From positions 186,001 to 250,000 of the forward strand of contig NZ_PVEP01000003.1 of the NCBI RefSeq assembly GCF_002973535.1: a DNA stretch of 64,000 nt, read 5' to 3'. This DNA is from Albidovulum denitrificans (GTDB taxonomy: Bacteria; Pseudomonadota; Alphaproteobacteria; Rhodobacterales; Rhodobacteraceae). Shown here one piece after another: positions 22,456 to 31,687 of this stretch (position 1 is its first letter; each line of letters starts with the position of its first letter). Below the pieces are notes generated by a model. The model saw only the letters and a program-made list of their open reading frames with translations. It was not told where the DNA came from and made no database searches. The position numbers were made by a program, and so were the translations under genes.

Positions 22456-24839
22456 CACCTGCGCTCCGCATCTTCGCGATCGCCTTCGCCCTCCTGGCGG
22501 GGACGGGGGCCTTTGCCGAAACGCTGCGCCTGCGGTCGGGGGAACATGACGGCTTCAGCCGCATCGTGATCGCGGGCGGGCCTTCTTCGGGCTGGACCCT
22601 GCGGCGGGGGGCGGAAGGGTATGTCTTCCGCAGCGGCCGGACGGGCGACGACTACGACCTCGCCGGTGTGTTCAACCTGATCCCGCGCGATCGGATCGCC
22701 GACCTGCGTCCCCGCGCGGACGGAGCGCTTGACATCATCCTCGGCTGCGATTGCCACGCGGCGGCCTTTGCGACCGGGTCGGGCGCCATCGCCATCGACA
22801 TCACCGACGGACCGCCCACCGGCGACAGCCCTTTCGAGGCGGCAGATCAGGCCGGGATCGCGCAGACCGACACGACGCCGTCCGGGGTGCCATCCGGGAC
22901 GACGGAGGCGACCCCCGATACGGTCACGAAACAGCACGCCTCACTCGTCCCCCTGCCCTCGACGGCGATCCCGGACGATCCGCATCTGCCGGTCTACTGG
23001 AACGGGCCGGTCCCGCCCCCTCTGGTGGAGCCCACCCCCGCAGAGCAGACGGCGACGCCCCCCGCTGAAACGCCCGCCGACATCCCGCCCGAGGTTGCCG
23101 CCGAAAGCCCCGCCCCCGACCGCATCCCGGAGATGCGCGACGACCTGCTGGAACAGCTCAGCCGTGCGGCTTCGCAGGGTCTCATCACCTTTGACCCCGC
23201 CCCTACCCGGCCTGCGCCGCAGCCCCCCGGCCATGAAACGCCTCAGGCCCCGGAAATGGAGGCCCCGATCCCCCTGCCGGAAACCGACCGGGTGCCGCTT
23301 CACATCGAAACCAGCGTCGACCGGGATTCCGGCTTTACCGCCCCGGCGCATCCCCTGACCTCAGACGGCGGCCAATGCCCCGCCGATACGGAATTCGATG
23401 TCGCCGCCTGGGCCGGAGAGGACCCGGCCGCGATCCAGATCGCGGCCCTGCGCCAGGGCGTCGTCGGGGAATTCGACCGCCCGGACCCGGAGCGGGCCAT
23501 CGCGCTGGCACGGCTTTACATCAATCTCGGCTTCGGCGCCGAAGCCAGCGCGACGCTCGACTCCTTCGGGATCGAGAGCGATTCGGCGGCCTGGCTCCAC
23601 AGTCTTGCGCGGATCGTCGATCAGCCGGGCGACGCGCCGCCATCCTTGCACAGCTTTGCCGGATGCGCCGGGCCGGTCGCGCTTTGGGCGCTTCTTGAGG
23701 ACGGCGGCGGCCTTGCATCCAGCCAGGTCGATCTGCCAAGCGTGCTGGGCGGCTTCTCATCCCTGCCGCTTCATCTGCGGCTGCACCTTGGCCCTACGCT
23801 GGTCGAACGGCTGACGGATATGGGAGAGGTGGAGGCCGCCCGCACCGTGCGCGCCGCCATCCTGCGCGCGGGGCCGGTCGAGACCCCCGACCTTGGACTG
23901 GCCGAGGCCCGGATCGCCCTTGCAGAGGGCGATGACGGGGAAGGGACCCGGCAGCTTGAGGCGCTTGCGGCCGGGAACGGCCCGGCGGCGACCGAGGCGC
24001 TGATGCAGGCGATCCGCCTGCACCTCGACAAGGGGCGCGCGGTGCCGCCCGAACTGACCGCGAATGCCGGTGCGCTTGCGAAAGAATTCTCCTACAACCC
24101 TCTTGGTCCTGAGCTTGCGGTGCTGGAAATCCTCGGCCTGGCCTCGACGGGGGATTTCACGACCGCCTTCGATCAAGAGGCCTATTGGCGCGACCGCCTG
24201 TCGGAAGATCAGGCACGCGAGGTCCTTATCGGGCTTTTCGCGGCGCTGGTCGGGAAGGGCGACGACTGGAGTTTCTTCGCGCAGTATTTCCGCGACCGCG
24301 ACCGGCTTGAGGCGGCCGATCCCGACATTCTCCTGCGGTTGGATCTGGCCGAACGGCTGACCGGCGCCGGGTTCGACACCGATGCCGCGCGCTTGCTGAC
24401 GGGCGAGGCAGCGGCGACCACGCGGGGGCGGCGCCTGCTGGCGCGTCACGCGCTGAATTCTGGCGATACCGATGCGGCCCTGGCGCAGCTTTCGGGCCTC
24501 AAGGATGCCGCCGCCGCACGACTTCGCGGCGAAGCAATGCTGCGGCAGGGCGCGGTGGACCAGGCCGCCACCGTCTTCAAGTCGACCGGCGCCGATGACG
24601 GGGCGGCGCGCGCCGCCTGGCTTTCGGGTGACTGGACGTCTGCCGCCGCCTATGACGCGAACGGCCTGGCGGAGAATCTCTCGGCCCTCGGCCTGGTTCC
24701 CTCTGATGCGCCGAACACGGAAACGACACCGCCGACCGGCGAGCTTGAGACCGGCCGCAACCTGGTGACCGAGGCCGCGCAGGCGCGGGACGCGCTTGGC
24801 AGCCTCGTCAAGTTCGCCGCCGAGCCCCCGGCACAGTGA
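22452..24839 (+). CDS. Exported helical-repeat protein, possible MotC analogue
   Basis: 795 residues, family not recognised. It has a signal peptide (MTPALRIFAIAFALLAGTGAFA), then a beta-rich N-terminal domain (about 23-115, LRLRSGEHDGFSRIVIAG..., AMIN-like in flavour), a Pro/Thr/Ala-rich linker (about 120-300) and a C-terminal half of short amphipathic helical repeats resembling TPR/SEL1 solenoids (for example ERAIALARLYINLGFGAEA, GDTDAALAQLSGLKDA). It is co-translated with motA and follows a MotE-like gene, so a periplasmic role beside the stator, comparable to MotC of Sinorhizobium, is an attractive inference. The middle is low complexity; no catalytic motif is seen. Confidence 0.8.
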   Translation: MTPALRIFAIAFALLAGTGAFAETLRLRSGEHDGFSRIVIAGGPSSGWTLRRGAEGYVFRSGRTGDDYDLAGVFNLIPRDRIADLRPRADGALDIILGCDCHAAAFATGSGAIAIDITDGPPTGDSPFEAADQAGIAQTDTTPSGVPSGTTEATPDTVTKQHASLVPLPSTAIPDDPHLPVYWNGPVPPPLVEPTPAEQTATPPAETPADIPPEVAAESPAPDRIPEMRDDLLEQLSRAASQGLITFDPAPTRPAPQPPGHETPQAPEMEAPIPLPETDRVPLHIETSVDRDSGFTAPAHPLTSDGGQCPADTEFDVAAWAGEDPAAIQIAALRQGVVGEFDRPDPERAIALARLYINLGFGAEASATLDSFGIESDSAAWLHSLARIVDQPGDAPPSLHSFAGCAGPVALWALLEDGGGLASSQVDLPSVLGGFSSLPLHLRLHLGPTLVERLTDMGEVEAARTVRAAILRAGPVETPDLGLAEARIALAEGDDGEGTRQLEALAAGNGPAATEALMQAIRLHLDKGRAVPPELTANAGALAKEFSYNPLGPELAVLEILGLASTGDFTTAFDQEAYWRDRLSEDQAREVLIGLFAALVGKGDDWSFFAQYFRDRDRLEAADPDILLRLDLAERLTGAGFDTDAARLLTGEAAATTRGRRLLARHALNSGDTDAALAQLSGLKDAAAARLRGEAMLRQGAVDQAATVFKSTGADDGAARAAWLSGDWTSAAAYDANGLAENLSALGLVPSDAPNTETTPPTGELETGRNLVTEAAQARDALGSLVKFAAEPPAQ

Positions 24840-24911
24840 CCGCGGTTACCGAATCTCAACCATGTGGGGCGAGGCTGGGCCTGCAAGCAAGAATGCCGCG
24901 GACAGGTCAGA

Positions 24912-25676
24912 ATGACAGCGCAGAGAGTTTCCCCCTTGGGCCGTTTCCTCCGGCTTTCCCTTTTCGTCGGCCTGATCGGCGCCGGATCGCCCGGCGTGGC
25001 GACACCCGAGGACACCGCCGCAATCTGCGACCAGATGGCGGGCCTTGCCTCCCAACGCACGGGTGTGCCGCTTTCCGTCCTCAAGGCGATTTCGCTGACC
25101 GAGACGGGCCGCAAGCGCGGCAAGGCGTTCCGGCCCTGGCCCTGGACCGTGAACATGGAGGGCAAGGGGCATTGGTTCGAAAGCCGCGAGGCGGCAAAGG
25201 CCTATGTCGACAAGGAATATGCCCGCGGCGCCCGCAGCTTTGACATCGGGTGCTTTCAGATCAACTACAAATGGCATGGCGAGGCCTTCGCCTCCATCGA
25301 TGAGATGTTCGATCCGGTCCCGAACGCGCTTTATGCCGCGCGGCTTCTGGGCCAGCTTCATGCGGAACTGGGAAGCTGGGGCAAGGCGGCGGGGGCCTAT
25401 CATTCCCGGACCACCGAACTGGCCGAACGCTATCAGGCCCGCTTCGAACGGCTGCGCGGGCCGCTTCTGGCAGGGGATGGCGGCGCGATCCCCGACATTC
25501 CCGACATTGTCCTGGCCGCCAATGGCGGGGCCGAGGCGCCGCAACCGAAACGCGCGAACCTCTTTCCGCTGCTGCAACCCGGCGTGACGCTGGCGCCCGG
25601 CTCTCTGGTCCCGATCCAGGGCCGCAGCGCCGGGTCCCTCTTCGCCGCGCCTGCCCCGAAGACGGTCATCGACTGA
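24912..25676 (+). CDS. Flagellar-cluster lytic transglycosylase (SLT domain)
   Basis: 254 residues. A signal-like N-terminus (LGRFLRLSLFVGLIGAG) is followed by a lysozyme-like SLT domain: VPLSVLKAISLTETGR with the catalytic glutamate, then RGARSFDIGCFQINYKWHG and DPVPNALYAARLL. The C-terminal 70 residues are Pro/Ala-rich. It probably cuts peptidoglycan so the rod can pass. That fits the flagellar rod protein at 39471, which lacks the muramidase domain found in enteric FlgJ. ATG 24912 is chosen over an upstream extension. It overlaps flhA by 1 nt. Confidence 0.88.
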   Translation: MTAQRVSPLGRFLRLSLFVGLIGAGSPGVATPEDTAAICDQMAGLASQRTGVPLSVLKAISLTETGRKRGKAFRPWPWTVNMEGKGHWFESREAAKAYVDKEYARGARSFDIGCFQINYKWHGEAFASIDEMFDPVPNALYAARLLGQLHAELGSWGKAAGAYHSRTTELAERYQARFERLRGPLLAGDGGAIPDIPDIVLAANGGAEAPQPKRANLFPLLQPGVTLAPGSLVPIQGRSAGSLFAAPAPKTVID

Positions 25677-27763
25677 TGTCGCAAGTCCAGCTGAGCAATA
25701 TCTTCAAGCCCACGGTGCTTCTTGCCCTCGCGCTGATGGCGGTGATCATCATGATGATCCTGCCGATGCCCGCCTGGGTGCTGGACGTGGGCCTCGCCGC
25801 CTCATTCGCGCTGGCGATCTTGATGTTCACGATCACCCTTTTCATCGAACGGCCGCTCGATTTCTCGGCCTTTCCGACGATCCTGCTGGCCTCGCTGATG
25901 CTGCGGCTGTCGCTCAACGTCTCATCCACCAAGCTCATCATCGGGCAGGGGCATACCGGCACATCGGCAGCCGGGAAGGTCATCGAGGGCTTCGCGAGCT
26001 TCATCATGTCGGGCTCGATCCTGATCGGGCTTGTAGTCTTCGGCGTCCTCCTGATCGTGAACTTCATCGTCATCACCAAGGGCGCGGGACGGATGGCAGA
26101 GGTCGGCGCGCGCTTTGCGCTGGACGGGATGCCGGGCAAGCAGCTTGCCATCGACAGCGACATGAACGCGGGCGCCATCGACCATGCCGAAGCCAAGGCG
26201 CGGCGCGAGCGTGAGCAGGCGGAGACGACCTTTTTCGGCTCGCTCGACGGCGCGTCGAAATTCGTCAAGGGCGACGCGGTGGCGGGCTTGCTGATCACGC
26301 TTCTCAATATCGTCGTCGGGCTGGTCATCGGGGTCGCGGTCCACGGGATGCCCTTCGGCCGCGCGTTCGAAACCTACGCGATCCTGACCGTCGGCGACGG
26401 GCTTGTCAGCCAGATCCCGGCCGTCATCATCTCTATCGCGACGGCGCTTCTGTTGTCGCGCGGCGGGGCGACGGGGGCGGCGGACCGCGATCTTCTCCGC
26501 CAGCTTGGCCGCTATCCGGCGGCGCTGGGGACGGTCGCTTTCCTCATGGGGCTGTTCGCCTTCGTGCCGGGGCTGCCCTTCCTGCCGTTCCTTGCCGGCG
26601 CACTGGCGCTTGGCGGCGCGGCGGTGGTCGTCCAGCGCCAGGCAAGCCGACAGGCCAAGGCAGAGGCGGCCGCGGTGGAGGAAGCCCCCGCGACACCGCG
26701 GCAGAAATCCATGGGCGACATCCTCGACCTCGATGAAATCAACGTCGAATTCGCGCCCAGCCTGATTGCCATGGTCCTTGACCCCGGCACCGGGATCGAG
26801 GCGCGGATCGCCAATATGCGCAAGCATGTCGCAATGACCTATGGCCTCATCCTCCCGGAGATACGGCTGACCGACAACGCGCTTCTTGAACGCGGCGAAT
26901 ACCGGATCCGCATCCACGGCGTCGAACAGGCGCGCGACCGGCTGTTCCCCGATCATGTGCTGGCCCTGATCGGGACCGGGGACACGCCGCTTCCCGACGG
27001 TCAGACCATCGCCGAGCCGGTCTATGGCGCGCCCGCCCGATGGCTTGCGCTGGCCGATCAGGAAGGCGCCGTGCTGGCCGGTGCGACGGTCGTCGGCCCG
27101 GTCGAGGTGCTGGCAACCCATCTGCTTGAGATCATCCGCCGCAACCTCGCGCGGCTTCTGACGCTGAAGGCGGTCCGGCGGCTGCTTGAGGAAAGCACGA
27201 ACCTCTCGATCGCGGCGCGCGGCGAGGCCAACCGCAAGCTTTACGATGAACTCATCCCGGAAAAGGTGCCGGTCGACCTGCTTCAAAGCGTGCTGAAACT
27301 GCTGCTGGAAGAAAGGGTCTCGATCCGCAACCTGCCGCTTATTCTCGAGGCGATTGCCGAGGCACGCGGGCTTGGCCAGCCAGAGATGATCTGCGAACAT
27401 GTCCGCCGCAGGCTCGGGTTTCAGCTTGTCGCCGAATTCCGGCGCGAGGACGGCACCCTGCCGATGCTGCAACTGGCCCCGGAATGGGAGCAGACCTTCG
27501 CCAAACACCAGATCGACGCGGATCGCGGCAGCCCGGAGATCGCACTGCCGCCCGAGTTGTTCAACCGCCTTGCGGGCAATATCTCCGAACGGCTGGCGCG
27601 GTCGGGCGAAAAGGGCGTGTTCCCGGCCGTCATCACGTCCGGCCGACGGCGGCGTTTCGTCAAGACGGTCGCGCAGGCACGCGGCATCACCGCCCCGGTC
27701 CTGTCGTTTGAGGAAATCGCGGCGGATGCGAAGCCCGCGCTGGTGGGGATGGTCCCCGCATGA
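25676..27763 (+). CDS. flhA: Flagellar export apparatus protein FlhA
   Basis: 695 residues. The N-terminal membrane half has about eight helices with the conserved cytoplasmic FHIPEP-type loop region (LIGLVVFGVLLIVNFIVITKGAGRMAEVGARFALDGMPGKQ shown here by its key GAGR, ARFALDGMPGKQ). The C-terminal cytosolic half begins near residue 340 (DILDLDEINVEF) and forms the nonameric ring that docks substrates and chaperones. Full length for the family. It overlaps fliR by 4 nt. Confidence 0.96.
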   Translation: MSQVQLSNIFKPTVLLALALMAVIIMMILPMPAWVLDVGLAASFALAILMFTITLFIERPLDFSAFPTILLASLMLRLSLNVSSTKLIIGQGHTGTSAAGKVIEGFASFIMSGSILIGLVVFGVLLIVNFIVITKGAGRMAEVGARFALDGMPGKQLAIDSDMNAGAIDHAEAKARREREQAETTFFGSLDGASKFVKGDAVAGLLITLLNIVVGLVIGVAVHGMPFGRAFETYAILTVGDGLVSQIPAVIISIATALLLSRGGATGAADRDLLRQLGRYPAALGTVAFLMGLFAFVPGLPFLPFLAGALALGGAAVVVQRQASRQAKAEAAAVEEAPATPRQKSMGDILDLDEINVEFAPSLIAMVLDPGTGIEARIANMRKHVAMTYGLILPEIRLTDNALLERGEYRIRIHGVEQARDRLFPDHVLALIGTGDTPLPDGQTIAEPVYGAPARWLALADQEGAVLAGATVVGPVEVLATHLLEIIRRNLARLLTLKAVRRLLEESTNLSIAARGEANRKLYDELIPEKVPVDLLQSVLKLLLEERVSIRNLPLILEAIAEARGLGQPEMICEHVRRRLGFQLVAEFRREDGTLPMLQLAPEWEQTFAKHQIDADRGSPEIALPPELFNRLAGNISERLARSGEKGVFPAVITSGRRRRFVKTVAQARGITAPVLSFEEIAADAKPALVGMVPA

Positions 27764-28521
27764 CCGGACTTTTGCAGGACGTGGCACAGTTCGCGGGCGC
27801 CGCCTGGCTGAGCTTTGCCGTCGTGTTCCTGCGCGTCGGCGCCGCGATGGCACTTTTGCCGGGCTTCGGCGAAAGGGCAGTTCCGCCGCGGGTGCGCCTT
27901 GCGGTCGCCATCGCCTTCACGCTGATCGTCACCCCCGCCGTCGCGACGGGCGGGCAGGACATCTCCTTCCTCAAGGCCCTTGGGACCGAGACCGTGGCGG
28001 GCCTTCTGATCGGGATTTCCCTGCGCCTGCTGATCCACGCGCTTGAGATGGCCGGGACCATCGCGGCGCAATCGACCTCTCTCGCCCAGCTTTTTCCCGG
28101 CGCGGTCGAACCGATGCCGGTCATCTCGCACCTTCTGGTCTGGGGCGCGCTCAGCCTCGCGATGATGGCGGGGCTTCATATCCGTGTCTGCGAGTTGTTC
28201 GTGGCATCCTATGACGTGTTGCCGATGGGGCGCCTGCCCGATGCGGCGACCGTCAAGGACTGGGGCATCGGCCAGATCACGGCGAGCTTCTCGCTCGCCA
28301 TCCGCATCGCCGCGCCCTTCTTCGCGATCTCGTTTCTCTACAACGTCGCGCTCGGCATCATCAACCGGGCCATGCCACAGCTGATGGTCGCCTTCGTCGG
28401 CGCGCCAGCGATTTCCATGGGGGCAATCGTGCTTCTGGCGATCTGCGCGCCGGTGGCGCTTTCGATCTGGGTCGATGTGCTGGGCGCCCGGATCGCCGAC
28501 CCGTTCGGAGCCGCCCCATGA
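27760..28521 (+). CDS. fliR: Flagellar export gate protein FliR
   Basis: 253 residues, six hydrophobic segments. Typical FliR features: VVFLRVGAAMALLPGFGERAVPPRVRL near the start, ETVAGLLIGISLRLL, and the C-terminal FNRAMPQL-like INRAMPQLMVAFVGAPAIS. One FliR completes the FliPQR pore and contacts FlhB, encoded next with a 4-nt overlap. Confidence 0.95.
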   Translation: MTGLLQDVAQFAGAAWLSFAVVFLRVGAAMALLPGFGERAVPPRVRLAVAIAFTLIVTPAVATGGQDISFLKALGTETVAGLLIGISLRLLIHALEMAGTIAAQSTSLAQLFPGAVEPMPVISHLLVWGALSLAMMAGLHIRVCELFVASYDVLPMGRLPDAATVKDWGIGQITASFSLAIRIAAPFFAISFLYNVALGIINRAMPQLMVAFVGAPAISMGAIVLLAICAPVALSIWVDVLGARIADPFGAAP

Positions 28522-29585
28522 GCGAGGATGACGCCGAACGCGAACACGACCCAACGCCGCAAAGGCTTGAGGAGGCGCGGCGGAAGGGGGACATCGTCCG
28601 CTCCACCGAACTGTTGACCGCGGCGGGCTATGCGGGTCTGCTTCTGGCGGTCGTAATGACCGGGCGGGCGGGCGTCGAGGGGATCGGAACCCGCGCGGTC
28701 GCGCTGATCGGGCTTCAGCGGACGGGGGAGGAACCGTTGATTGGCGCCGCGATGGGGGGGGCGATGCGCCTCATGCTTCCGGTGCTGCCGCTTTTCGTCC
28801 TTCCGGCGCTGGCCGTCCTGGCCGCGCTTGCCGCCCAGCGCGCCATCGTCTTCGCGCCGGACAAGCTTCAGCCCAAGCTGTCGCGGATCAATCCGCTGAA
28901 GAACGCCGGGCAGAAATTCGGCCGCTCTGGCCTTGCTGAATTCGTCAAGTCGCTGGCGAAGCTGCTTTTCGTCAGCGGGCTTCTGGGCTGGTTCATCCTC
29001 GACCGCCTGCCGGAGCTGACGCTGGCGCAGTACCGCGACGCGCGGTTGGCCTTTGCCGGGCTGATGGAGGATTTCGTCCGCTTCCTGACGCTGATCCTTA
29101 TGATGATCGGCGGCATCGCGGCGCTGGACTGGTTCTGGCAGCGCCACGATTTCCTGCGCCGCAACCGCATGACGCGGCAGGAACTGCTGGACGAGATGAA
29201 GCAGTCGGACGGCGACCCGCATGTAAAAGGCCAGCGCCGCCGCCGGGCCGAGGCGATCGCCACGCAGCGGATGCTGGCGGATGTTCCGAAAGCCGATGTG
29301 GTGATCGTGAACCCGACCCATTATGCCGTCGCCCTGCGTTGGGACCGGGGTTCGGGCCGGGCGCCTGTCTGCGTCGCCAAGGGCGTCGATGAGGTTGCCG
29401 CGCGGATTCGTGAGGCGGCCTCGCTTGCCGGGGTGCCGATCCGCTCCGACCCGCCTGCGGCACGGGCGCTTCACGCAAGCGTCGATCTGGGGCAGGAGAT
29501 TCTGCCCGAGCATTTCGCCGCGGTCGCCGCCGCCATCCGCTTTGCCGAAACCATGCGCGCCAAGGCGCGGAGGCGCTGGCAATGA
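28518..29585 (+). CDS. flhB: Flagellar export switch protein FlhB
   Basis: 355 residues. Four membrane helices (about 30-210) precede a cytosolic domain containing the autocleavage motif NPTH in VVIVNPTHYAVAL. Cleavage there changes export from rod/hook to filament substrates, with FliK (39845) as the ruler. The N-terminus EDDAEREHDPTPQRLEEARRKG is the classic FlhB start. It overlaps the next gene by 4 nt. Confidence 0.96.
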   Translation: MSEDDAEREHDPTPQRLEEARRKGDIVRSTELLTAAGYAGLLLAVVMTGRAGVEGIGTRAVALIGLQRTGEEPLIGAAMGGAMRLMLPVLPLFVLPALAVLAALAAQRAIVFAPDKLQPKLSRINPLKNAGQKFGRSGLAEFVKSLAKLLFVSGLLGWFILDRLPELTLAQYRDARLAFAGLMEDFVRFLTLILMMIGGIAALDWFWQRHDFLRRNRMTRQELLDEMKQSDGDPHVKGQRRRRAEAIATQRMLADVPKADVVIVNPTHYAVALRWDRGSGRAPVCVAKGVDEVAARIREAASLAGVPIRSDPPAARALHASVDLGQEILPEHFAAVAAAIRFAETMRAKARRRWQ

Positions 29586-29959
29586 CGATGCCCGCAAAGG
29601 AACTCGCCCGGCTTGAGGTGCTTGCCCGGCTGATGCGGGACCGGGATCTGGCGGTGGTCGCCAAGTCGCTTCAGCGGCTGCAAGTGGCGGACCGCGGGAT
29701 CGAGGAACTTGGCCGGAATGCCGAACGGGCCGCGACTGGCATGTCCGAAGACAGCGATGGCCGCGACATGCTGCAACTTCAGGCCTATTCGGGCCTCGTG
29801 GAACAGCAGCGCAGGACGCTGACGGCCGAACGCAACGAGGTCGCGGCGCGGGTCGAGACCGACCTGGCATCGGCGCGCCACAGCTTTGCGCGCTGGCGGG
29901 TGATCGGCAGCCTTGAGGAAAAGGCGCGCCAGGCCGAACGCGGCGCGAAGCGCCGCTGA
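29582..29959 (+). CDS. Small helical protein, candidate FliJ analogue
   Basis: 125 residues, predicted almost wholly alpha-helical and charged (LEVLARLMRDRDLAVVAKSLQRL..., ALTAERNEVAARVETDL). No family recognised by eye. FliJ, a 140-residue coiled coil that rotates in the FliI hexamer, has little sequence conservation and is otherwise missing from the locus, so this gene, co-translated with flhB, is a reasonable candidate. Last gene of the fliL block. Confidence 0.75.
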   Translation: MTMPAKELARLEVLARLMRDRDLAVVAKSLQRLQVADRGIEELGRNAERAATGMSEDSDGRDMLQLQAYSGLVEQQRRTLTAERNEVAARVETDLASARHSFARWRVIGSLEEKARQAERGAKRR

Positions 29960-29974
29960 CGCCTGGCGGGCCGG

Positions 29975-30520
29975 TCAGCCGTCCTGACGGACGATGTCGG
30001 TGATGAGGACGTCCTTGACGGCGTCGCCGAGGACCACGCGGGCAGGTTCAAGCAGCGCCTTGCGCAGTTGCGCCATGCGCCCGGTCTGGGTGAAGGCGCC
30101 GTCGAAGCCACCGGCATTGGCGTGATCGAAAAGCACCTGGAGGAAGCTGTCACGCAGCTTCGGCTCGGTGGCAAAGACCGCTTCGCGCGAGCCGGTGGTG
30201 GCCTCGACGGTCAGGGAAAGGATGACCAGAGCGACAACGCTTTCATCCTTAATCACCGGGACGACGAACTGGTTGTTGAGCTTCACGAACTCGGTCGCGC
30301 TGGCATGGCCGTCCTCGCCATGCCCGTCGCCATGCTCCGCCGTGGCCTCGGCGGGCGCATGCGCGTCCGCTTGTTCGGGCTTGGCCTCGGCATGTTCACC
30401 GTCCGGCGCGGGCGTTTCGGCGGGATGTTCGGCCTTGGCGTCGGGGCGCAGGACATAGCCCACGCCGCCACCGGCGATCAGGCCGACAAGGCCGAGGAGA
30501 AGGGGGATGAGTTTCTTCAT
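29975..30520 (-). CDS. fliL: Second FliL-family protein
   Basis: 181 residues. It has one N-terminal membrane helix (KKLIPLLLGLVGLIAGGGVGYVL), a His/Ala/Glu/Pro-rich periplasmic linker (about 28-78, repeated AEHGDGHGEDGH-type sequence) and a FliL domain (FVKLNNQFVVPVI...VKDVLITDIVRQDG). It is distinct from the fliL at 20073 in sequence and linker. Located at the end of the flgB-flgH block, 6 nt after flgH. The His-rich linker could bind metal; that is speculation. Confidence 0.85.
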   Translation of the reverse strand: MKKLIPLLLGLVGLIAGGGVGYVLRPDAKAEHPAETPAPDGEHAEAKPEQADAHAPAEATAEHGDGHGEDGHASATEFVKLNNQFVVPVIKDESVVALVILSLTVEATTGSREAVFATEPKLRDSFLQVLFDHANAGGFDGAFTQTGRMAQLRKALLEPARVVLGDAVKDVLITDIVRQDG

Positions 30521-30526
30521 GGTGCC

Positions 30527-31252
30527 TCAGAAGGGAAGCAGGACATCGGCGACCTGCTGGCCATAGCGCGGTTGCTGGACGTCGGTGATCTGGCCCCGGC
30601 CGCCATAGGAGATGCGCGCGCCCGCGATCTTGTCATAGGTGATCTCATTCTGGCGCGAGATGTCCTCGGGCCGCACGAATCCCTCGACGATCAGCTCACG
30701 CAACTCGAAATTGACCCGCACCTCTTGCGAGCCGCTGATATGCAGAACCCCGTTCGGCAGCGCATCGACGACCGCGGCGGCGACCCTCAGCGTCAGCTTC
30801 TCCTTCCGGCTGACCGAGCCGTCGCCCTGATAGCTGGAGGCGGAATTGGTCGCGACGGCCTGCGCAAGGCTCGCCCCGGCGGGCAGCTGCGCATCGAGCC
30901 GCTGCGGAATGCCCAGCATCTGCGGAATGCCCATGCTGTCGGACCCGCTGCGCGAGCGGCCGGTGGAGTTCGAGATCTCCGCCTTGTCGTCGATCTCGAT
31001 CACGACGGTCAGGATATCACCGCGTTTCCCGGCGCGGCGGTCGCCGAGCAGCGACCCGCGCGCACCGGTCCAGAGCGAGGCGGCCTCTTGCGGGGTATGC
31101 GCGGCGGTCGTCAGCGGCAGGGCGGCCGATGACATCGCGCTATATTCGCTGCCACTGACAAGGGGGGTGAACCCGGGGGCCTTGCCGACGTTTTCCAGCC
31201 GCTGGCAGCCGGCCGCAAGGAGCAGAGAGAGGACGAGGAGAGGTTTTCGCAA
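30527..31252 (-). CDS. flgH: Flagellar L-ring protein FlgH
   Basis: 241 residues. Lipoprotein signal with lipobox LLLAAGCQ places it in the outer membrane, where it forms the L-ring. Conserved segments: SLWTGARGSLLGDRRAGKRGDILTVVIEIDD, then PNGVLHISGSQEVRVNFELRELIVEGFVRPEDI. The P-ring partner FlgI is at 15355. It follows flgA by 12 nt. Confidence 0.95.
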   Translation of the reverse strand: MRKPLLVLSLLLAAGCQRLENVGKAPGFTPLVSGSEYSAMSSAALPLTTAAHTPQEAASLWTGARGSLLGDRRAGKRGDILTVVIEIDDKAEISNSTGRSRSGSDSMGIPQMLGIPQRLDAQLPAGASLAQAVATNSASSYQGDGSVSRKEKLTLRVAAAVVDALPNGVLHISGSQEVRVNFELRELIVEGFVRPEDISRQNEITYDKIAGARISYGGRGQITDVQQPRYGQQVADVLLPF

Positions 31253-31264
31253 CGGGATATTCCT

Positions 31265-31687
31265 TCAGCGGGCGGAGCCGACCATCACGGATCCATCCGC
31301 AAGGACGGTGCCGCGAATCGTCGTCCGCGATGTGGTGTTCATGATGCGAATGTCATCGCCCGCGCCCCCGCGATCGAGCGCGCGGCCCTCGGCGGAAATG
31401 ACGAGCGCACCGGCGGAGAAAAGCAGCGGCACGACCTGATTGCGCTGGACGATCGTCGGCGCGCCGATGGACGCCACCAGAACGGGCCGGTCCTTGTAGA
31501 TCGTGGTGCGCGCCTCGCGGCCGATGACATCGTCAAGCCGCGCCTCGGCGCCGGGAACGTCCAGATCCTGCACGAAGACATCGGCGGGGCCGATGATGGT
31601 CTGCGCGGGCAGGTTGCGGACCGCAAAGACCGTGTCGGCCCCGGCCGCGTTGGCAAAGAGGAGCAAGGGAAGAACGACCCTTAACAT
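31265..31687 (-). CDS. flgA: Flagella basal-body P-ring assembly protein FlgA
   Basis: 140 residues with a signal peptide (LRVVLPLLLFANAAGA). Only the C-terminal SAF-like domain of FlgA is present (LPAQTIIGPADVF, IGREARTTIYKDRPV, IVQRNQVVPLLFSAGALVIS), shorter than enteric FlgA but usual in this group. It acts as periplasmic chaperone for FlgI. ATG 31687 overlaps the flgG stop by one base; an adjacent GTG at 31690 is possible. Confidence 0.9.
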   Translation of the reverse strand: MLRVVLPLLLFANAAGADTVFAVRNLPAQTIIGPADVFVQDLDVPGAEARLDDVIGREARTTIYKDRPVLVASIGAPTIVQRNQVVPLLFSAGALVISAEGRALDRGGAGDDIRIMNTTSRTTIRGTVLADGSVMVGSAR

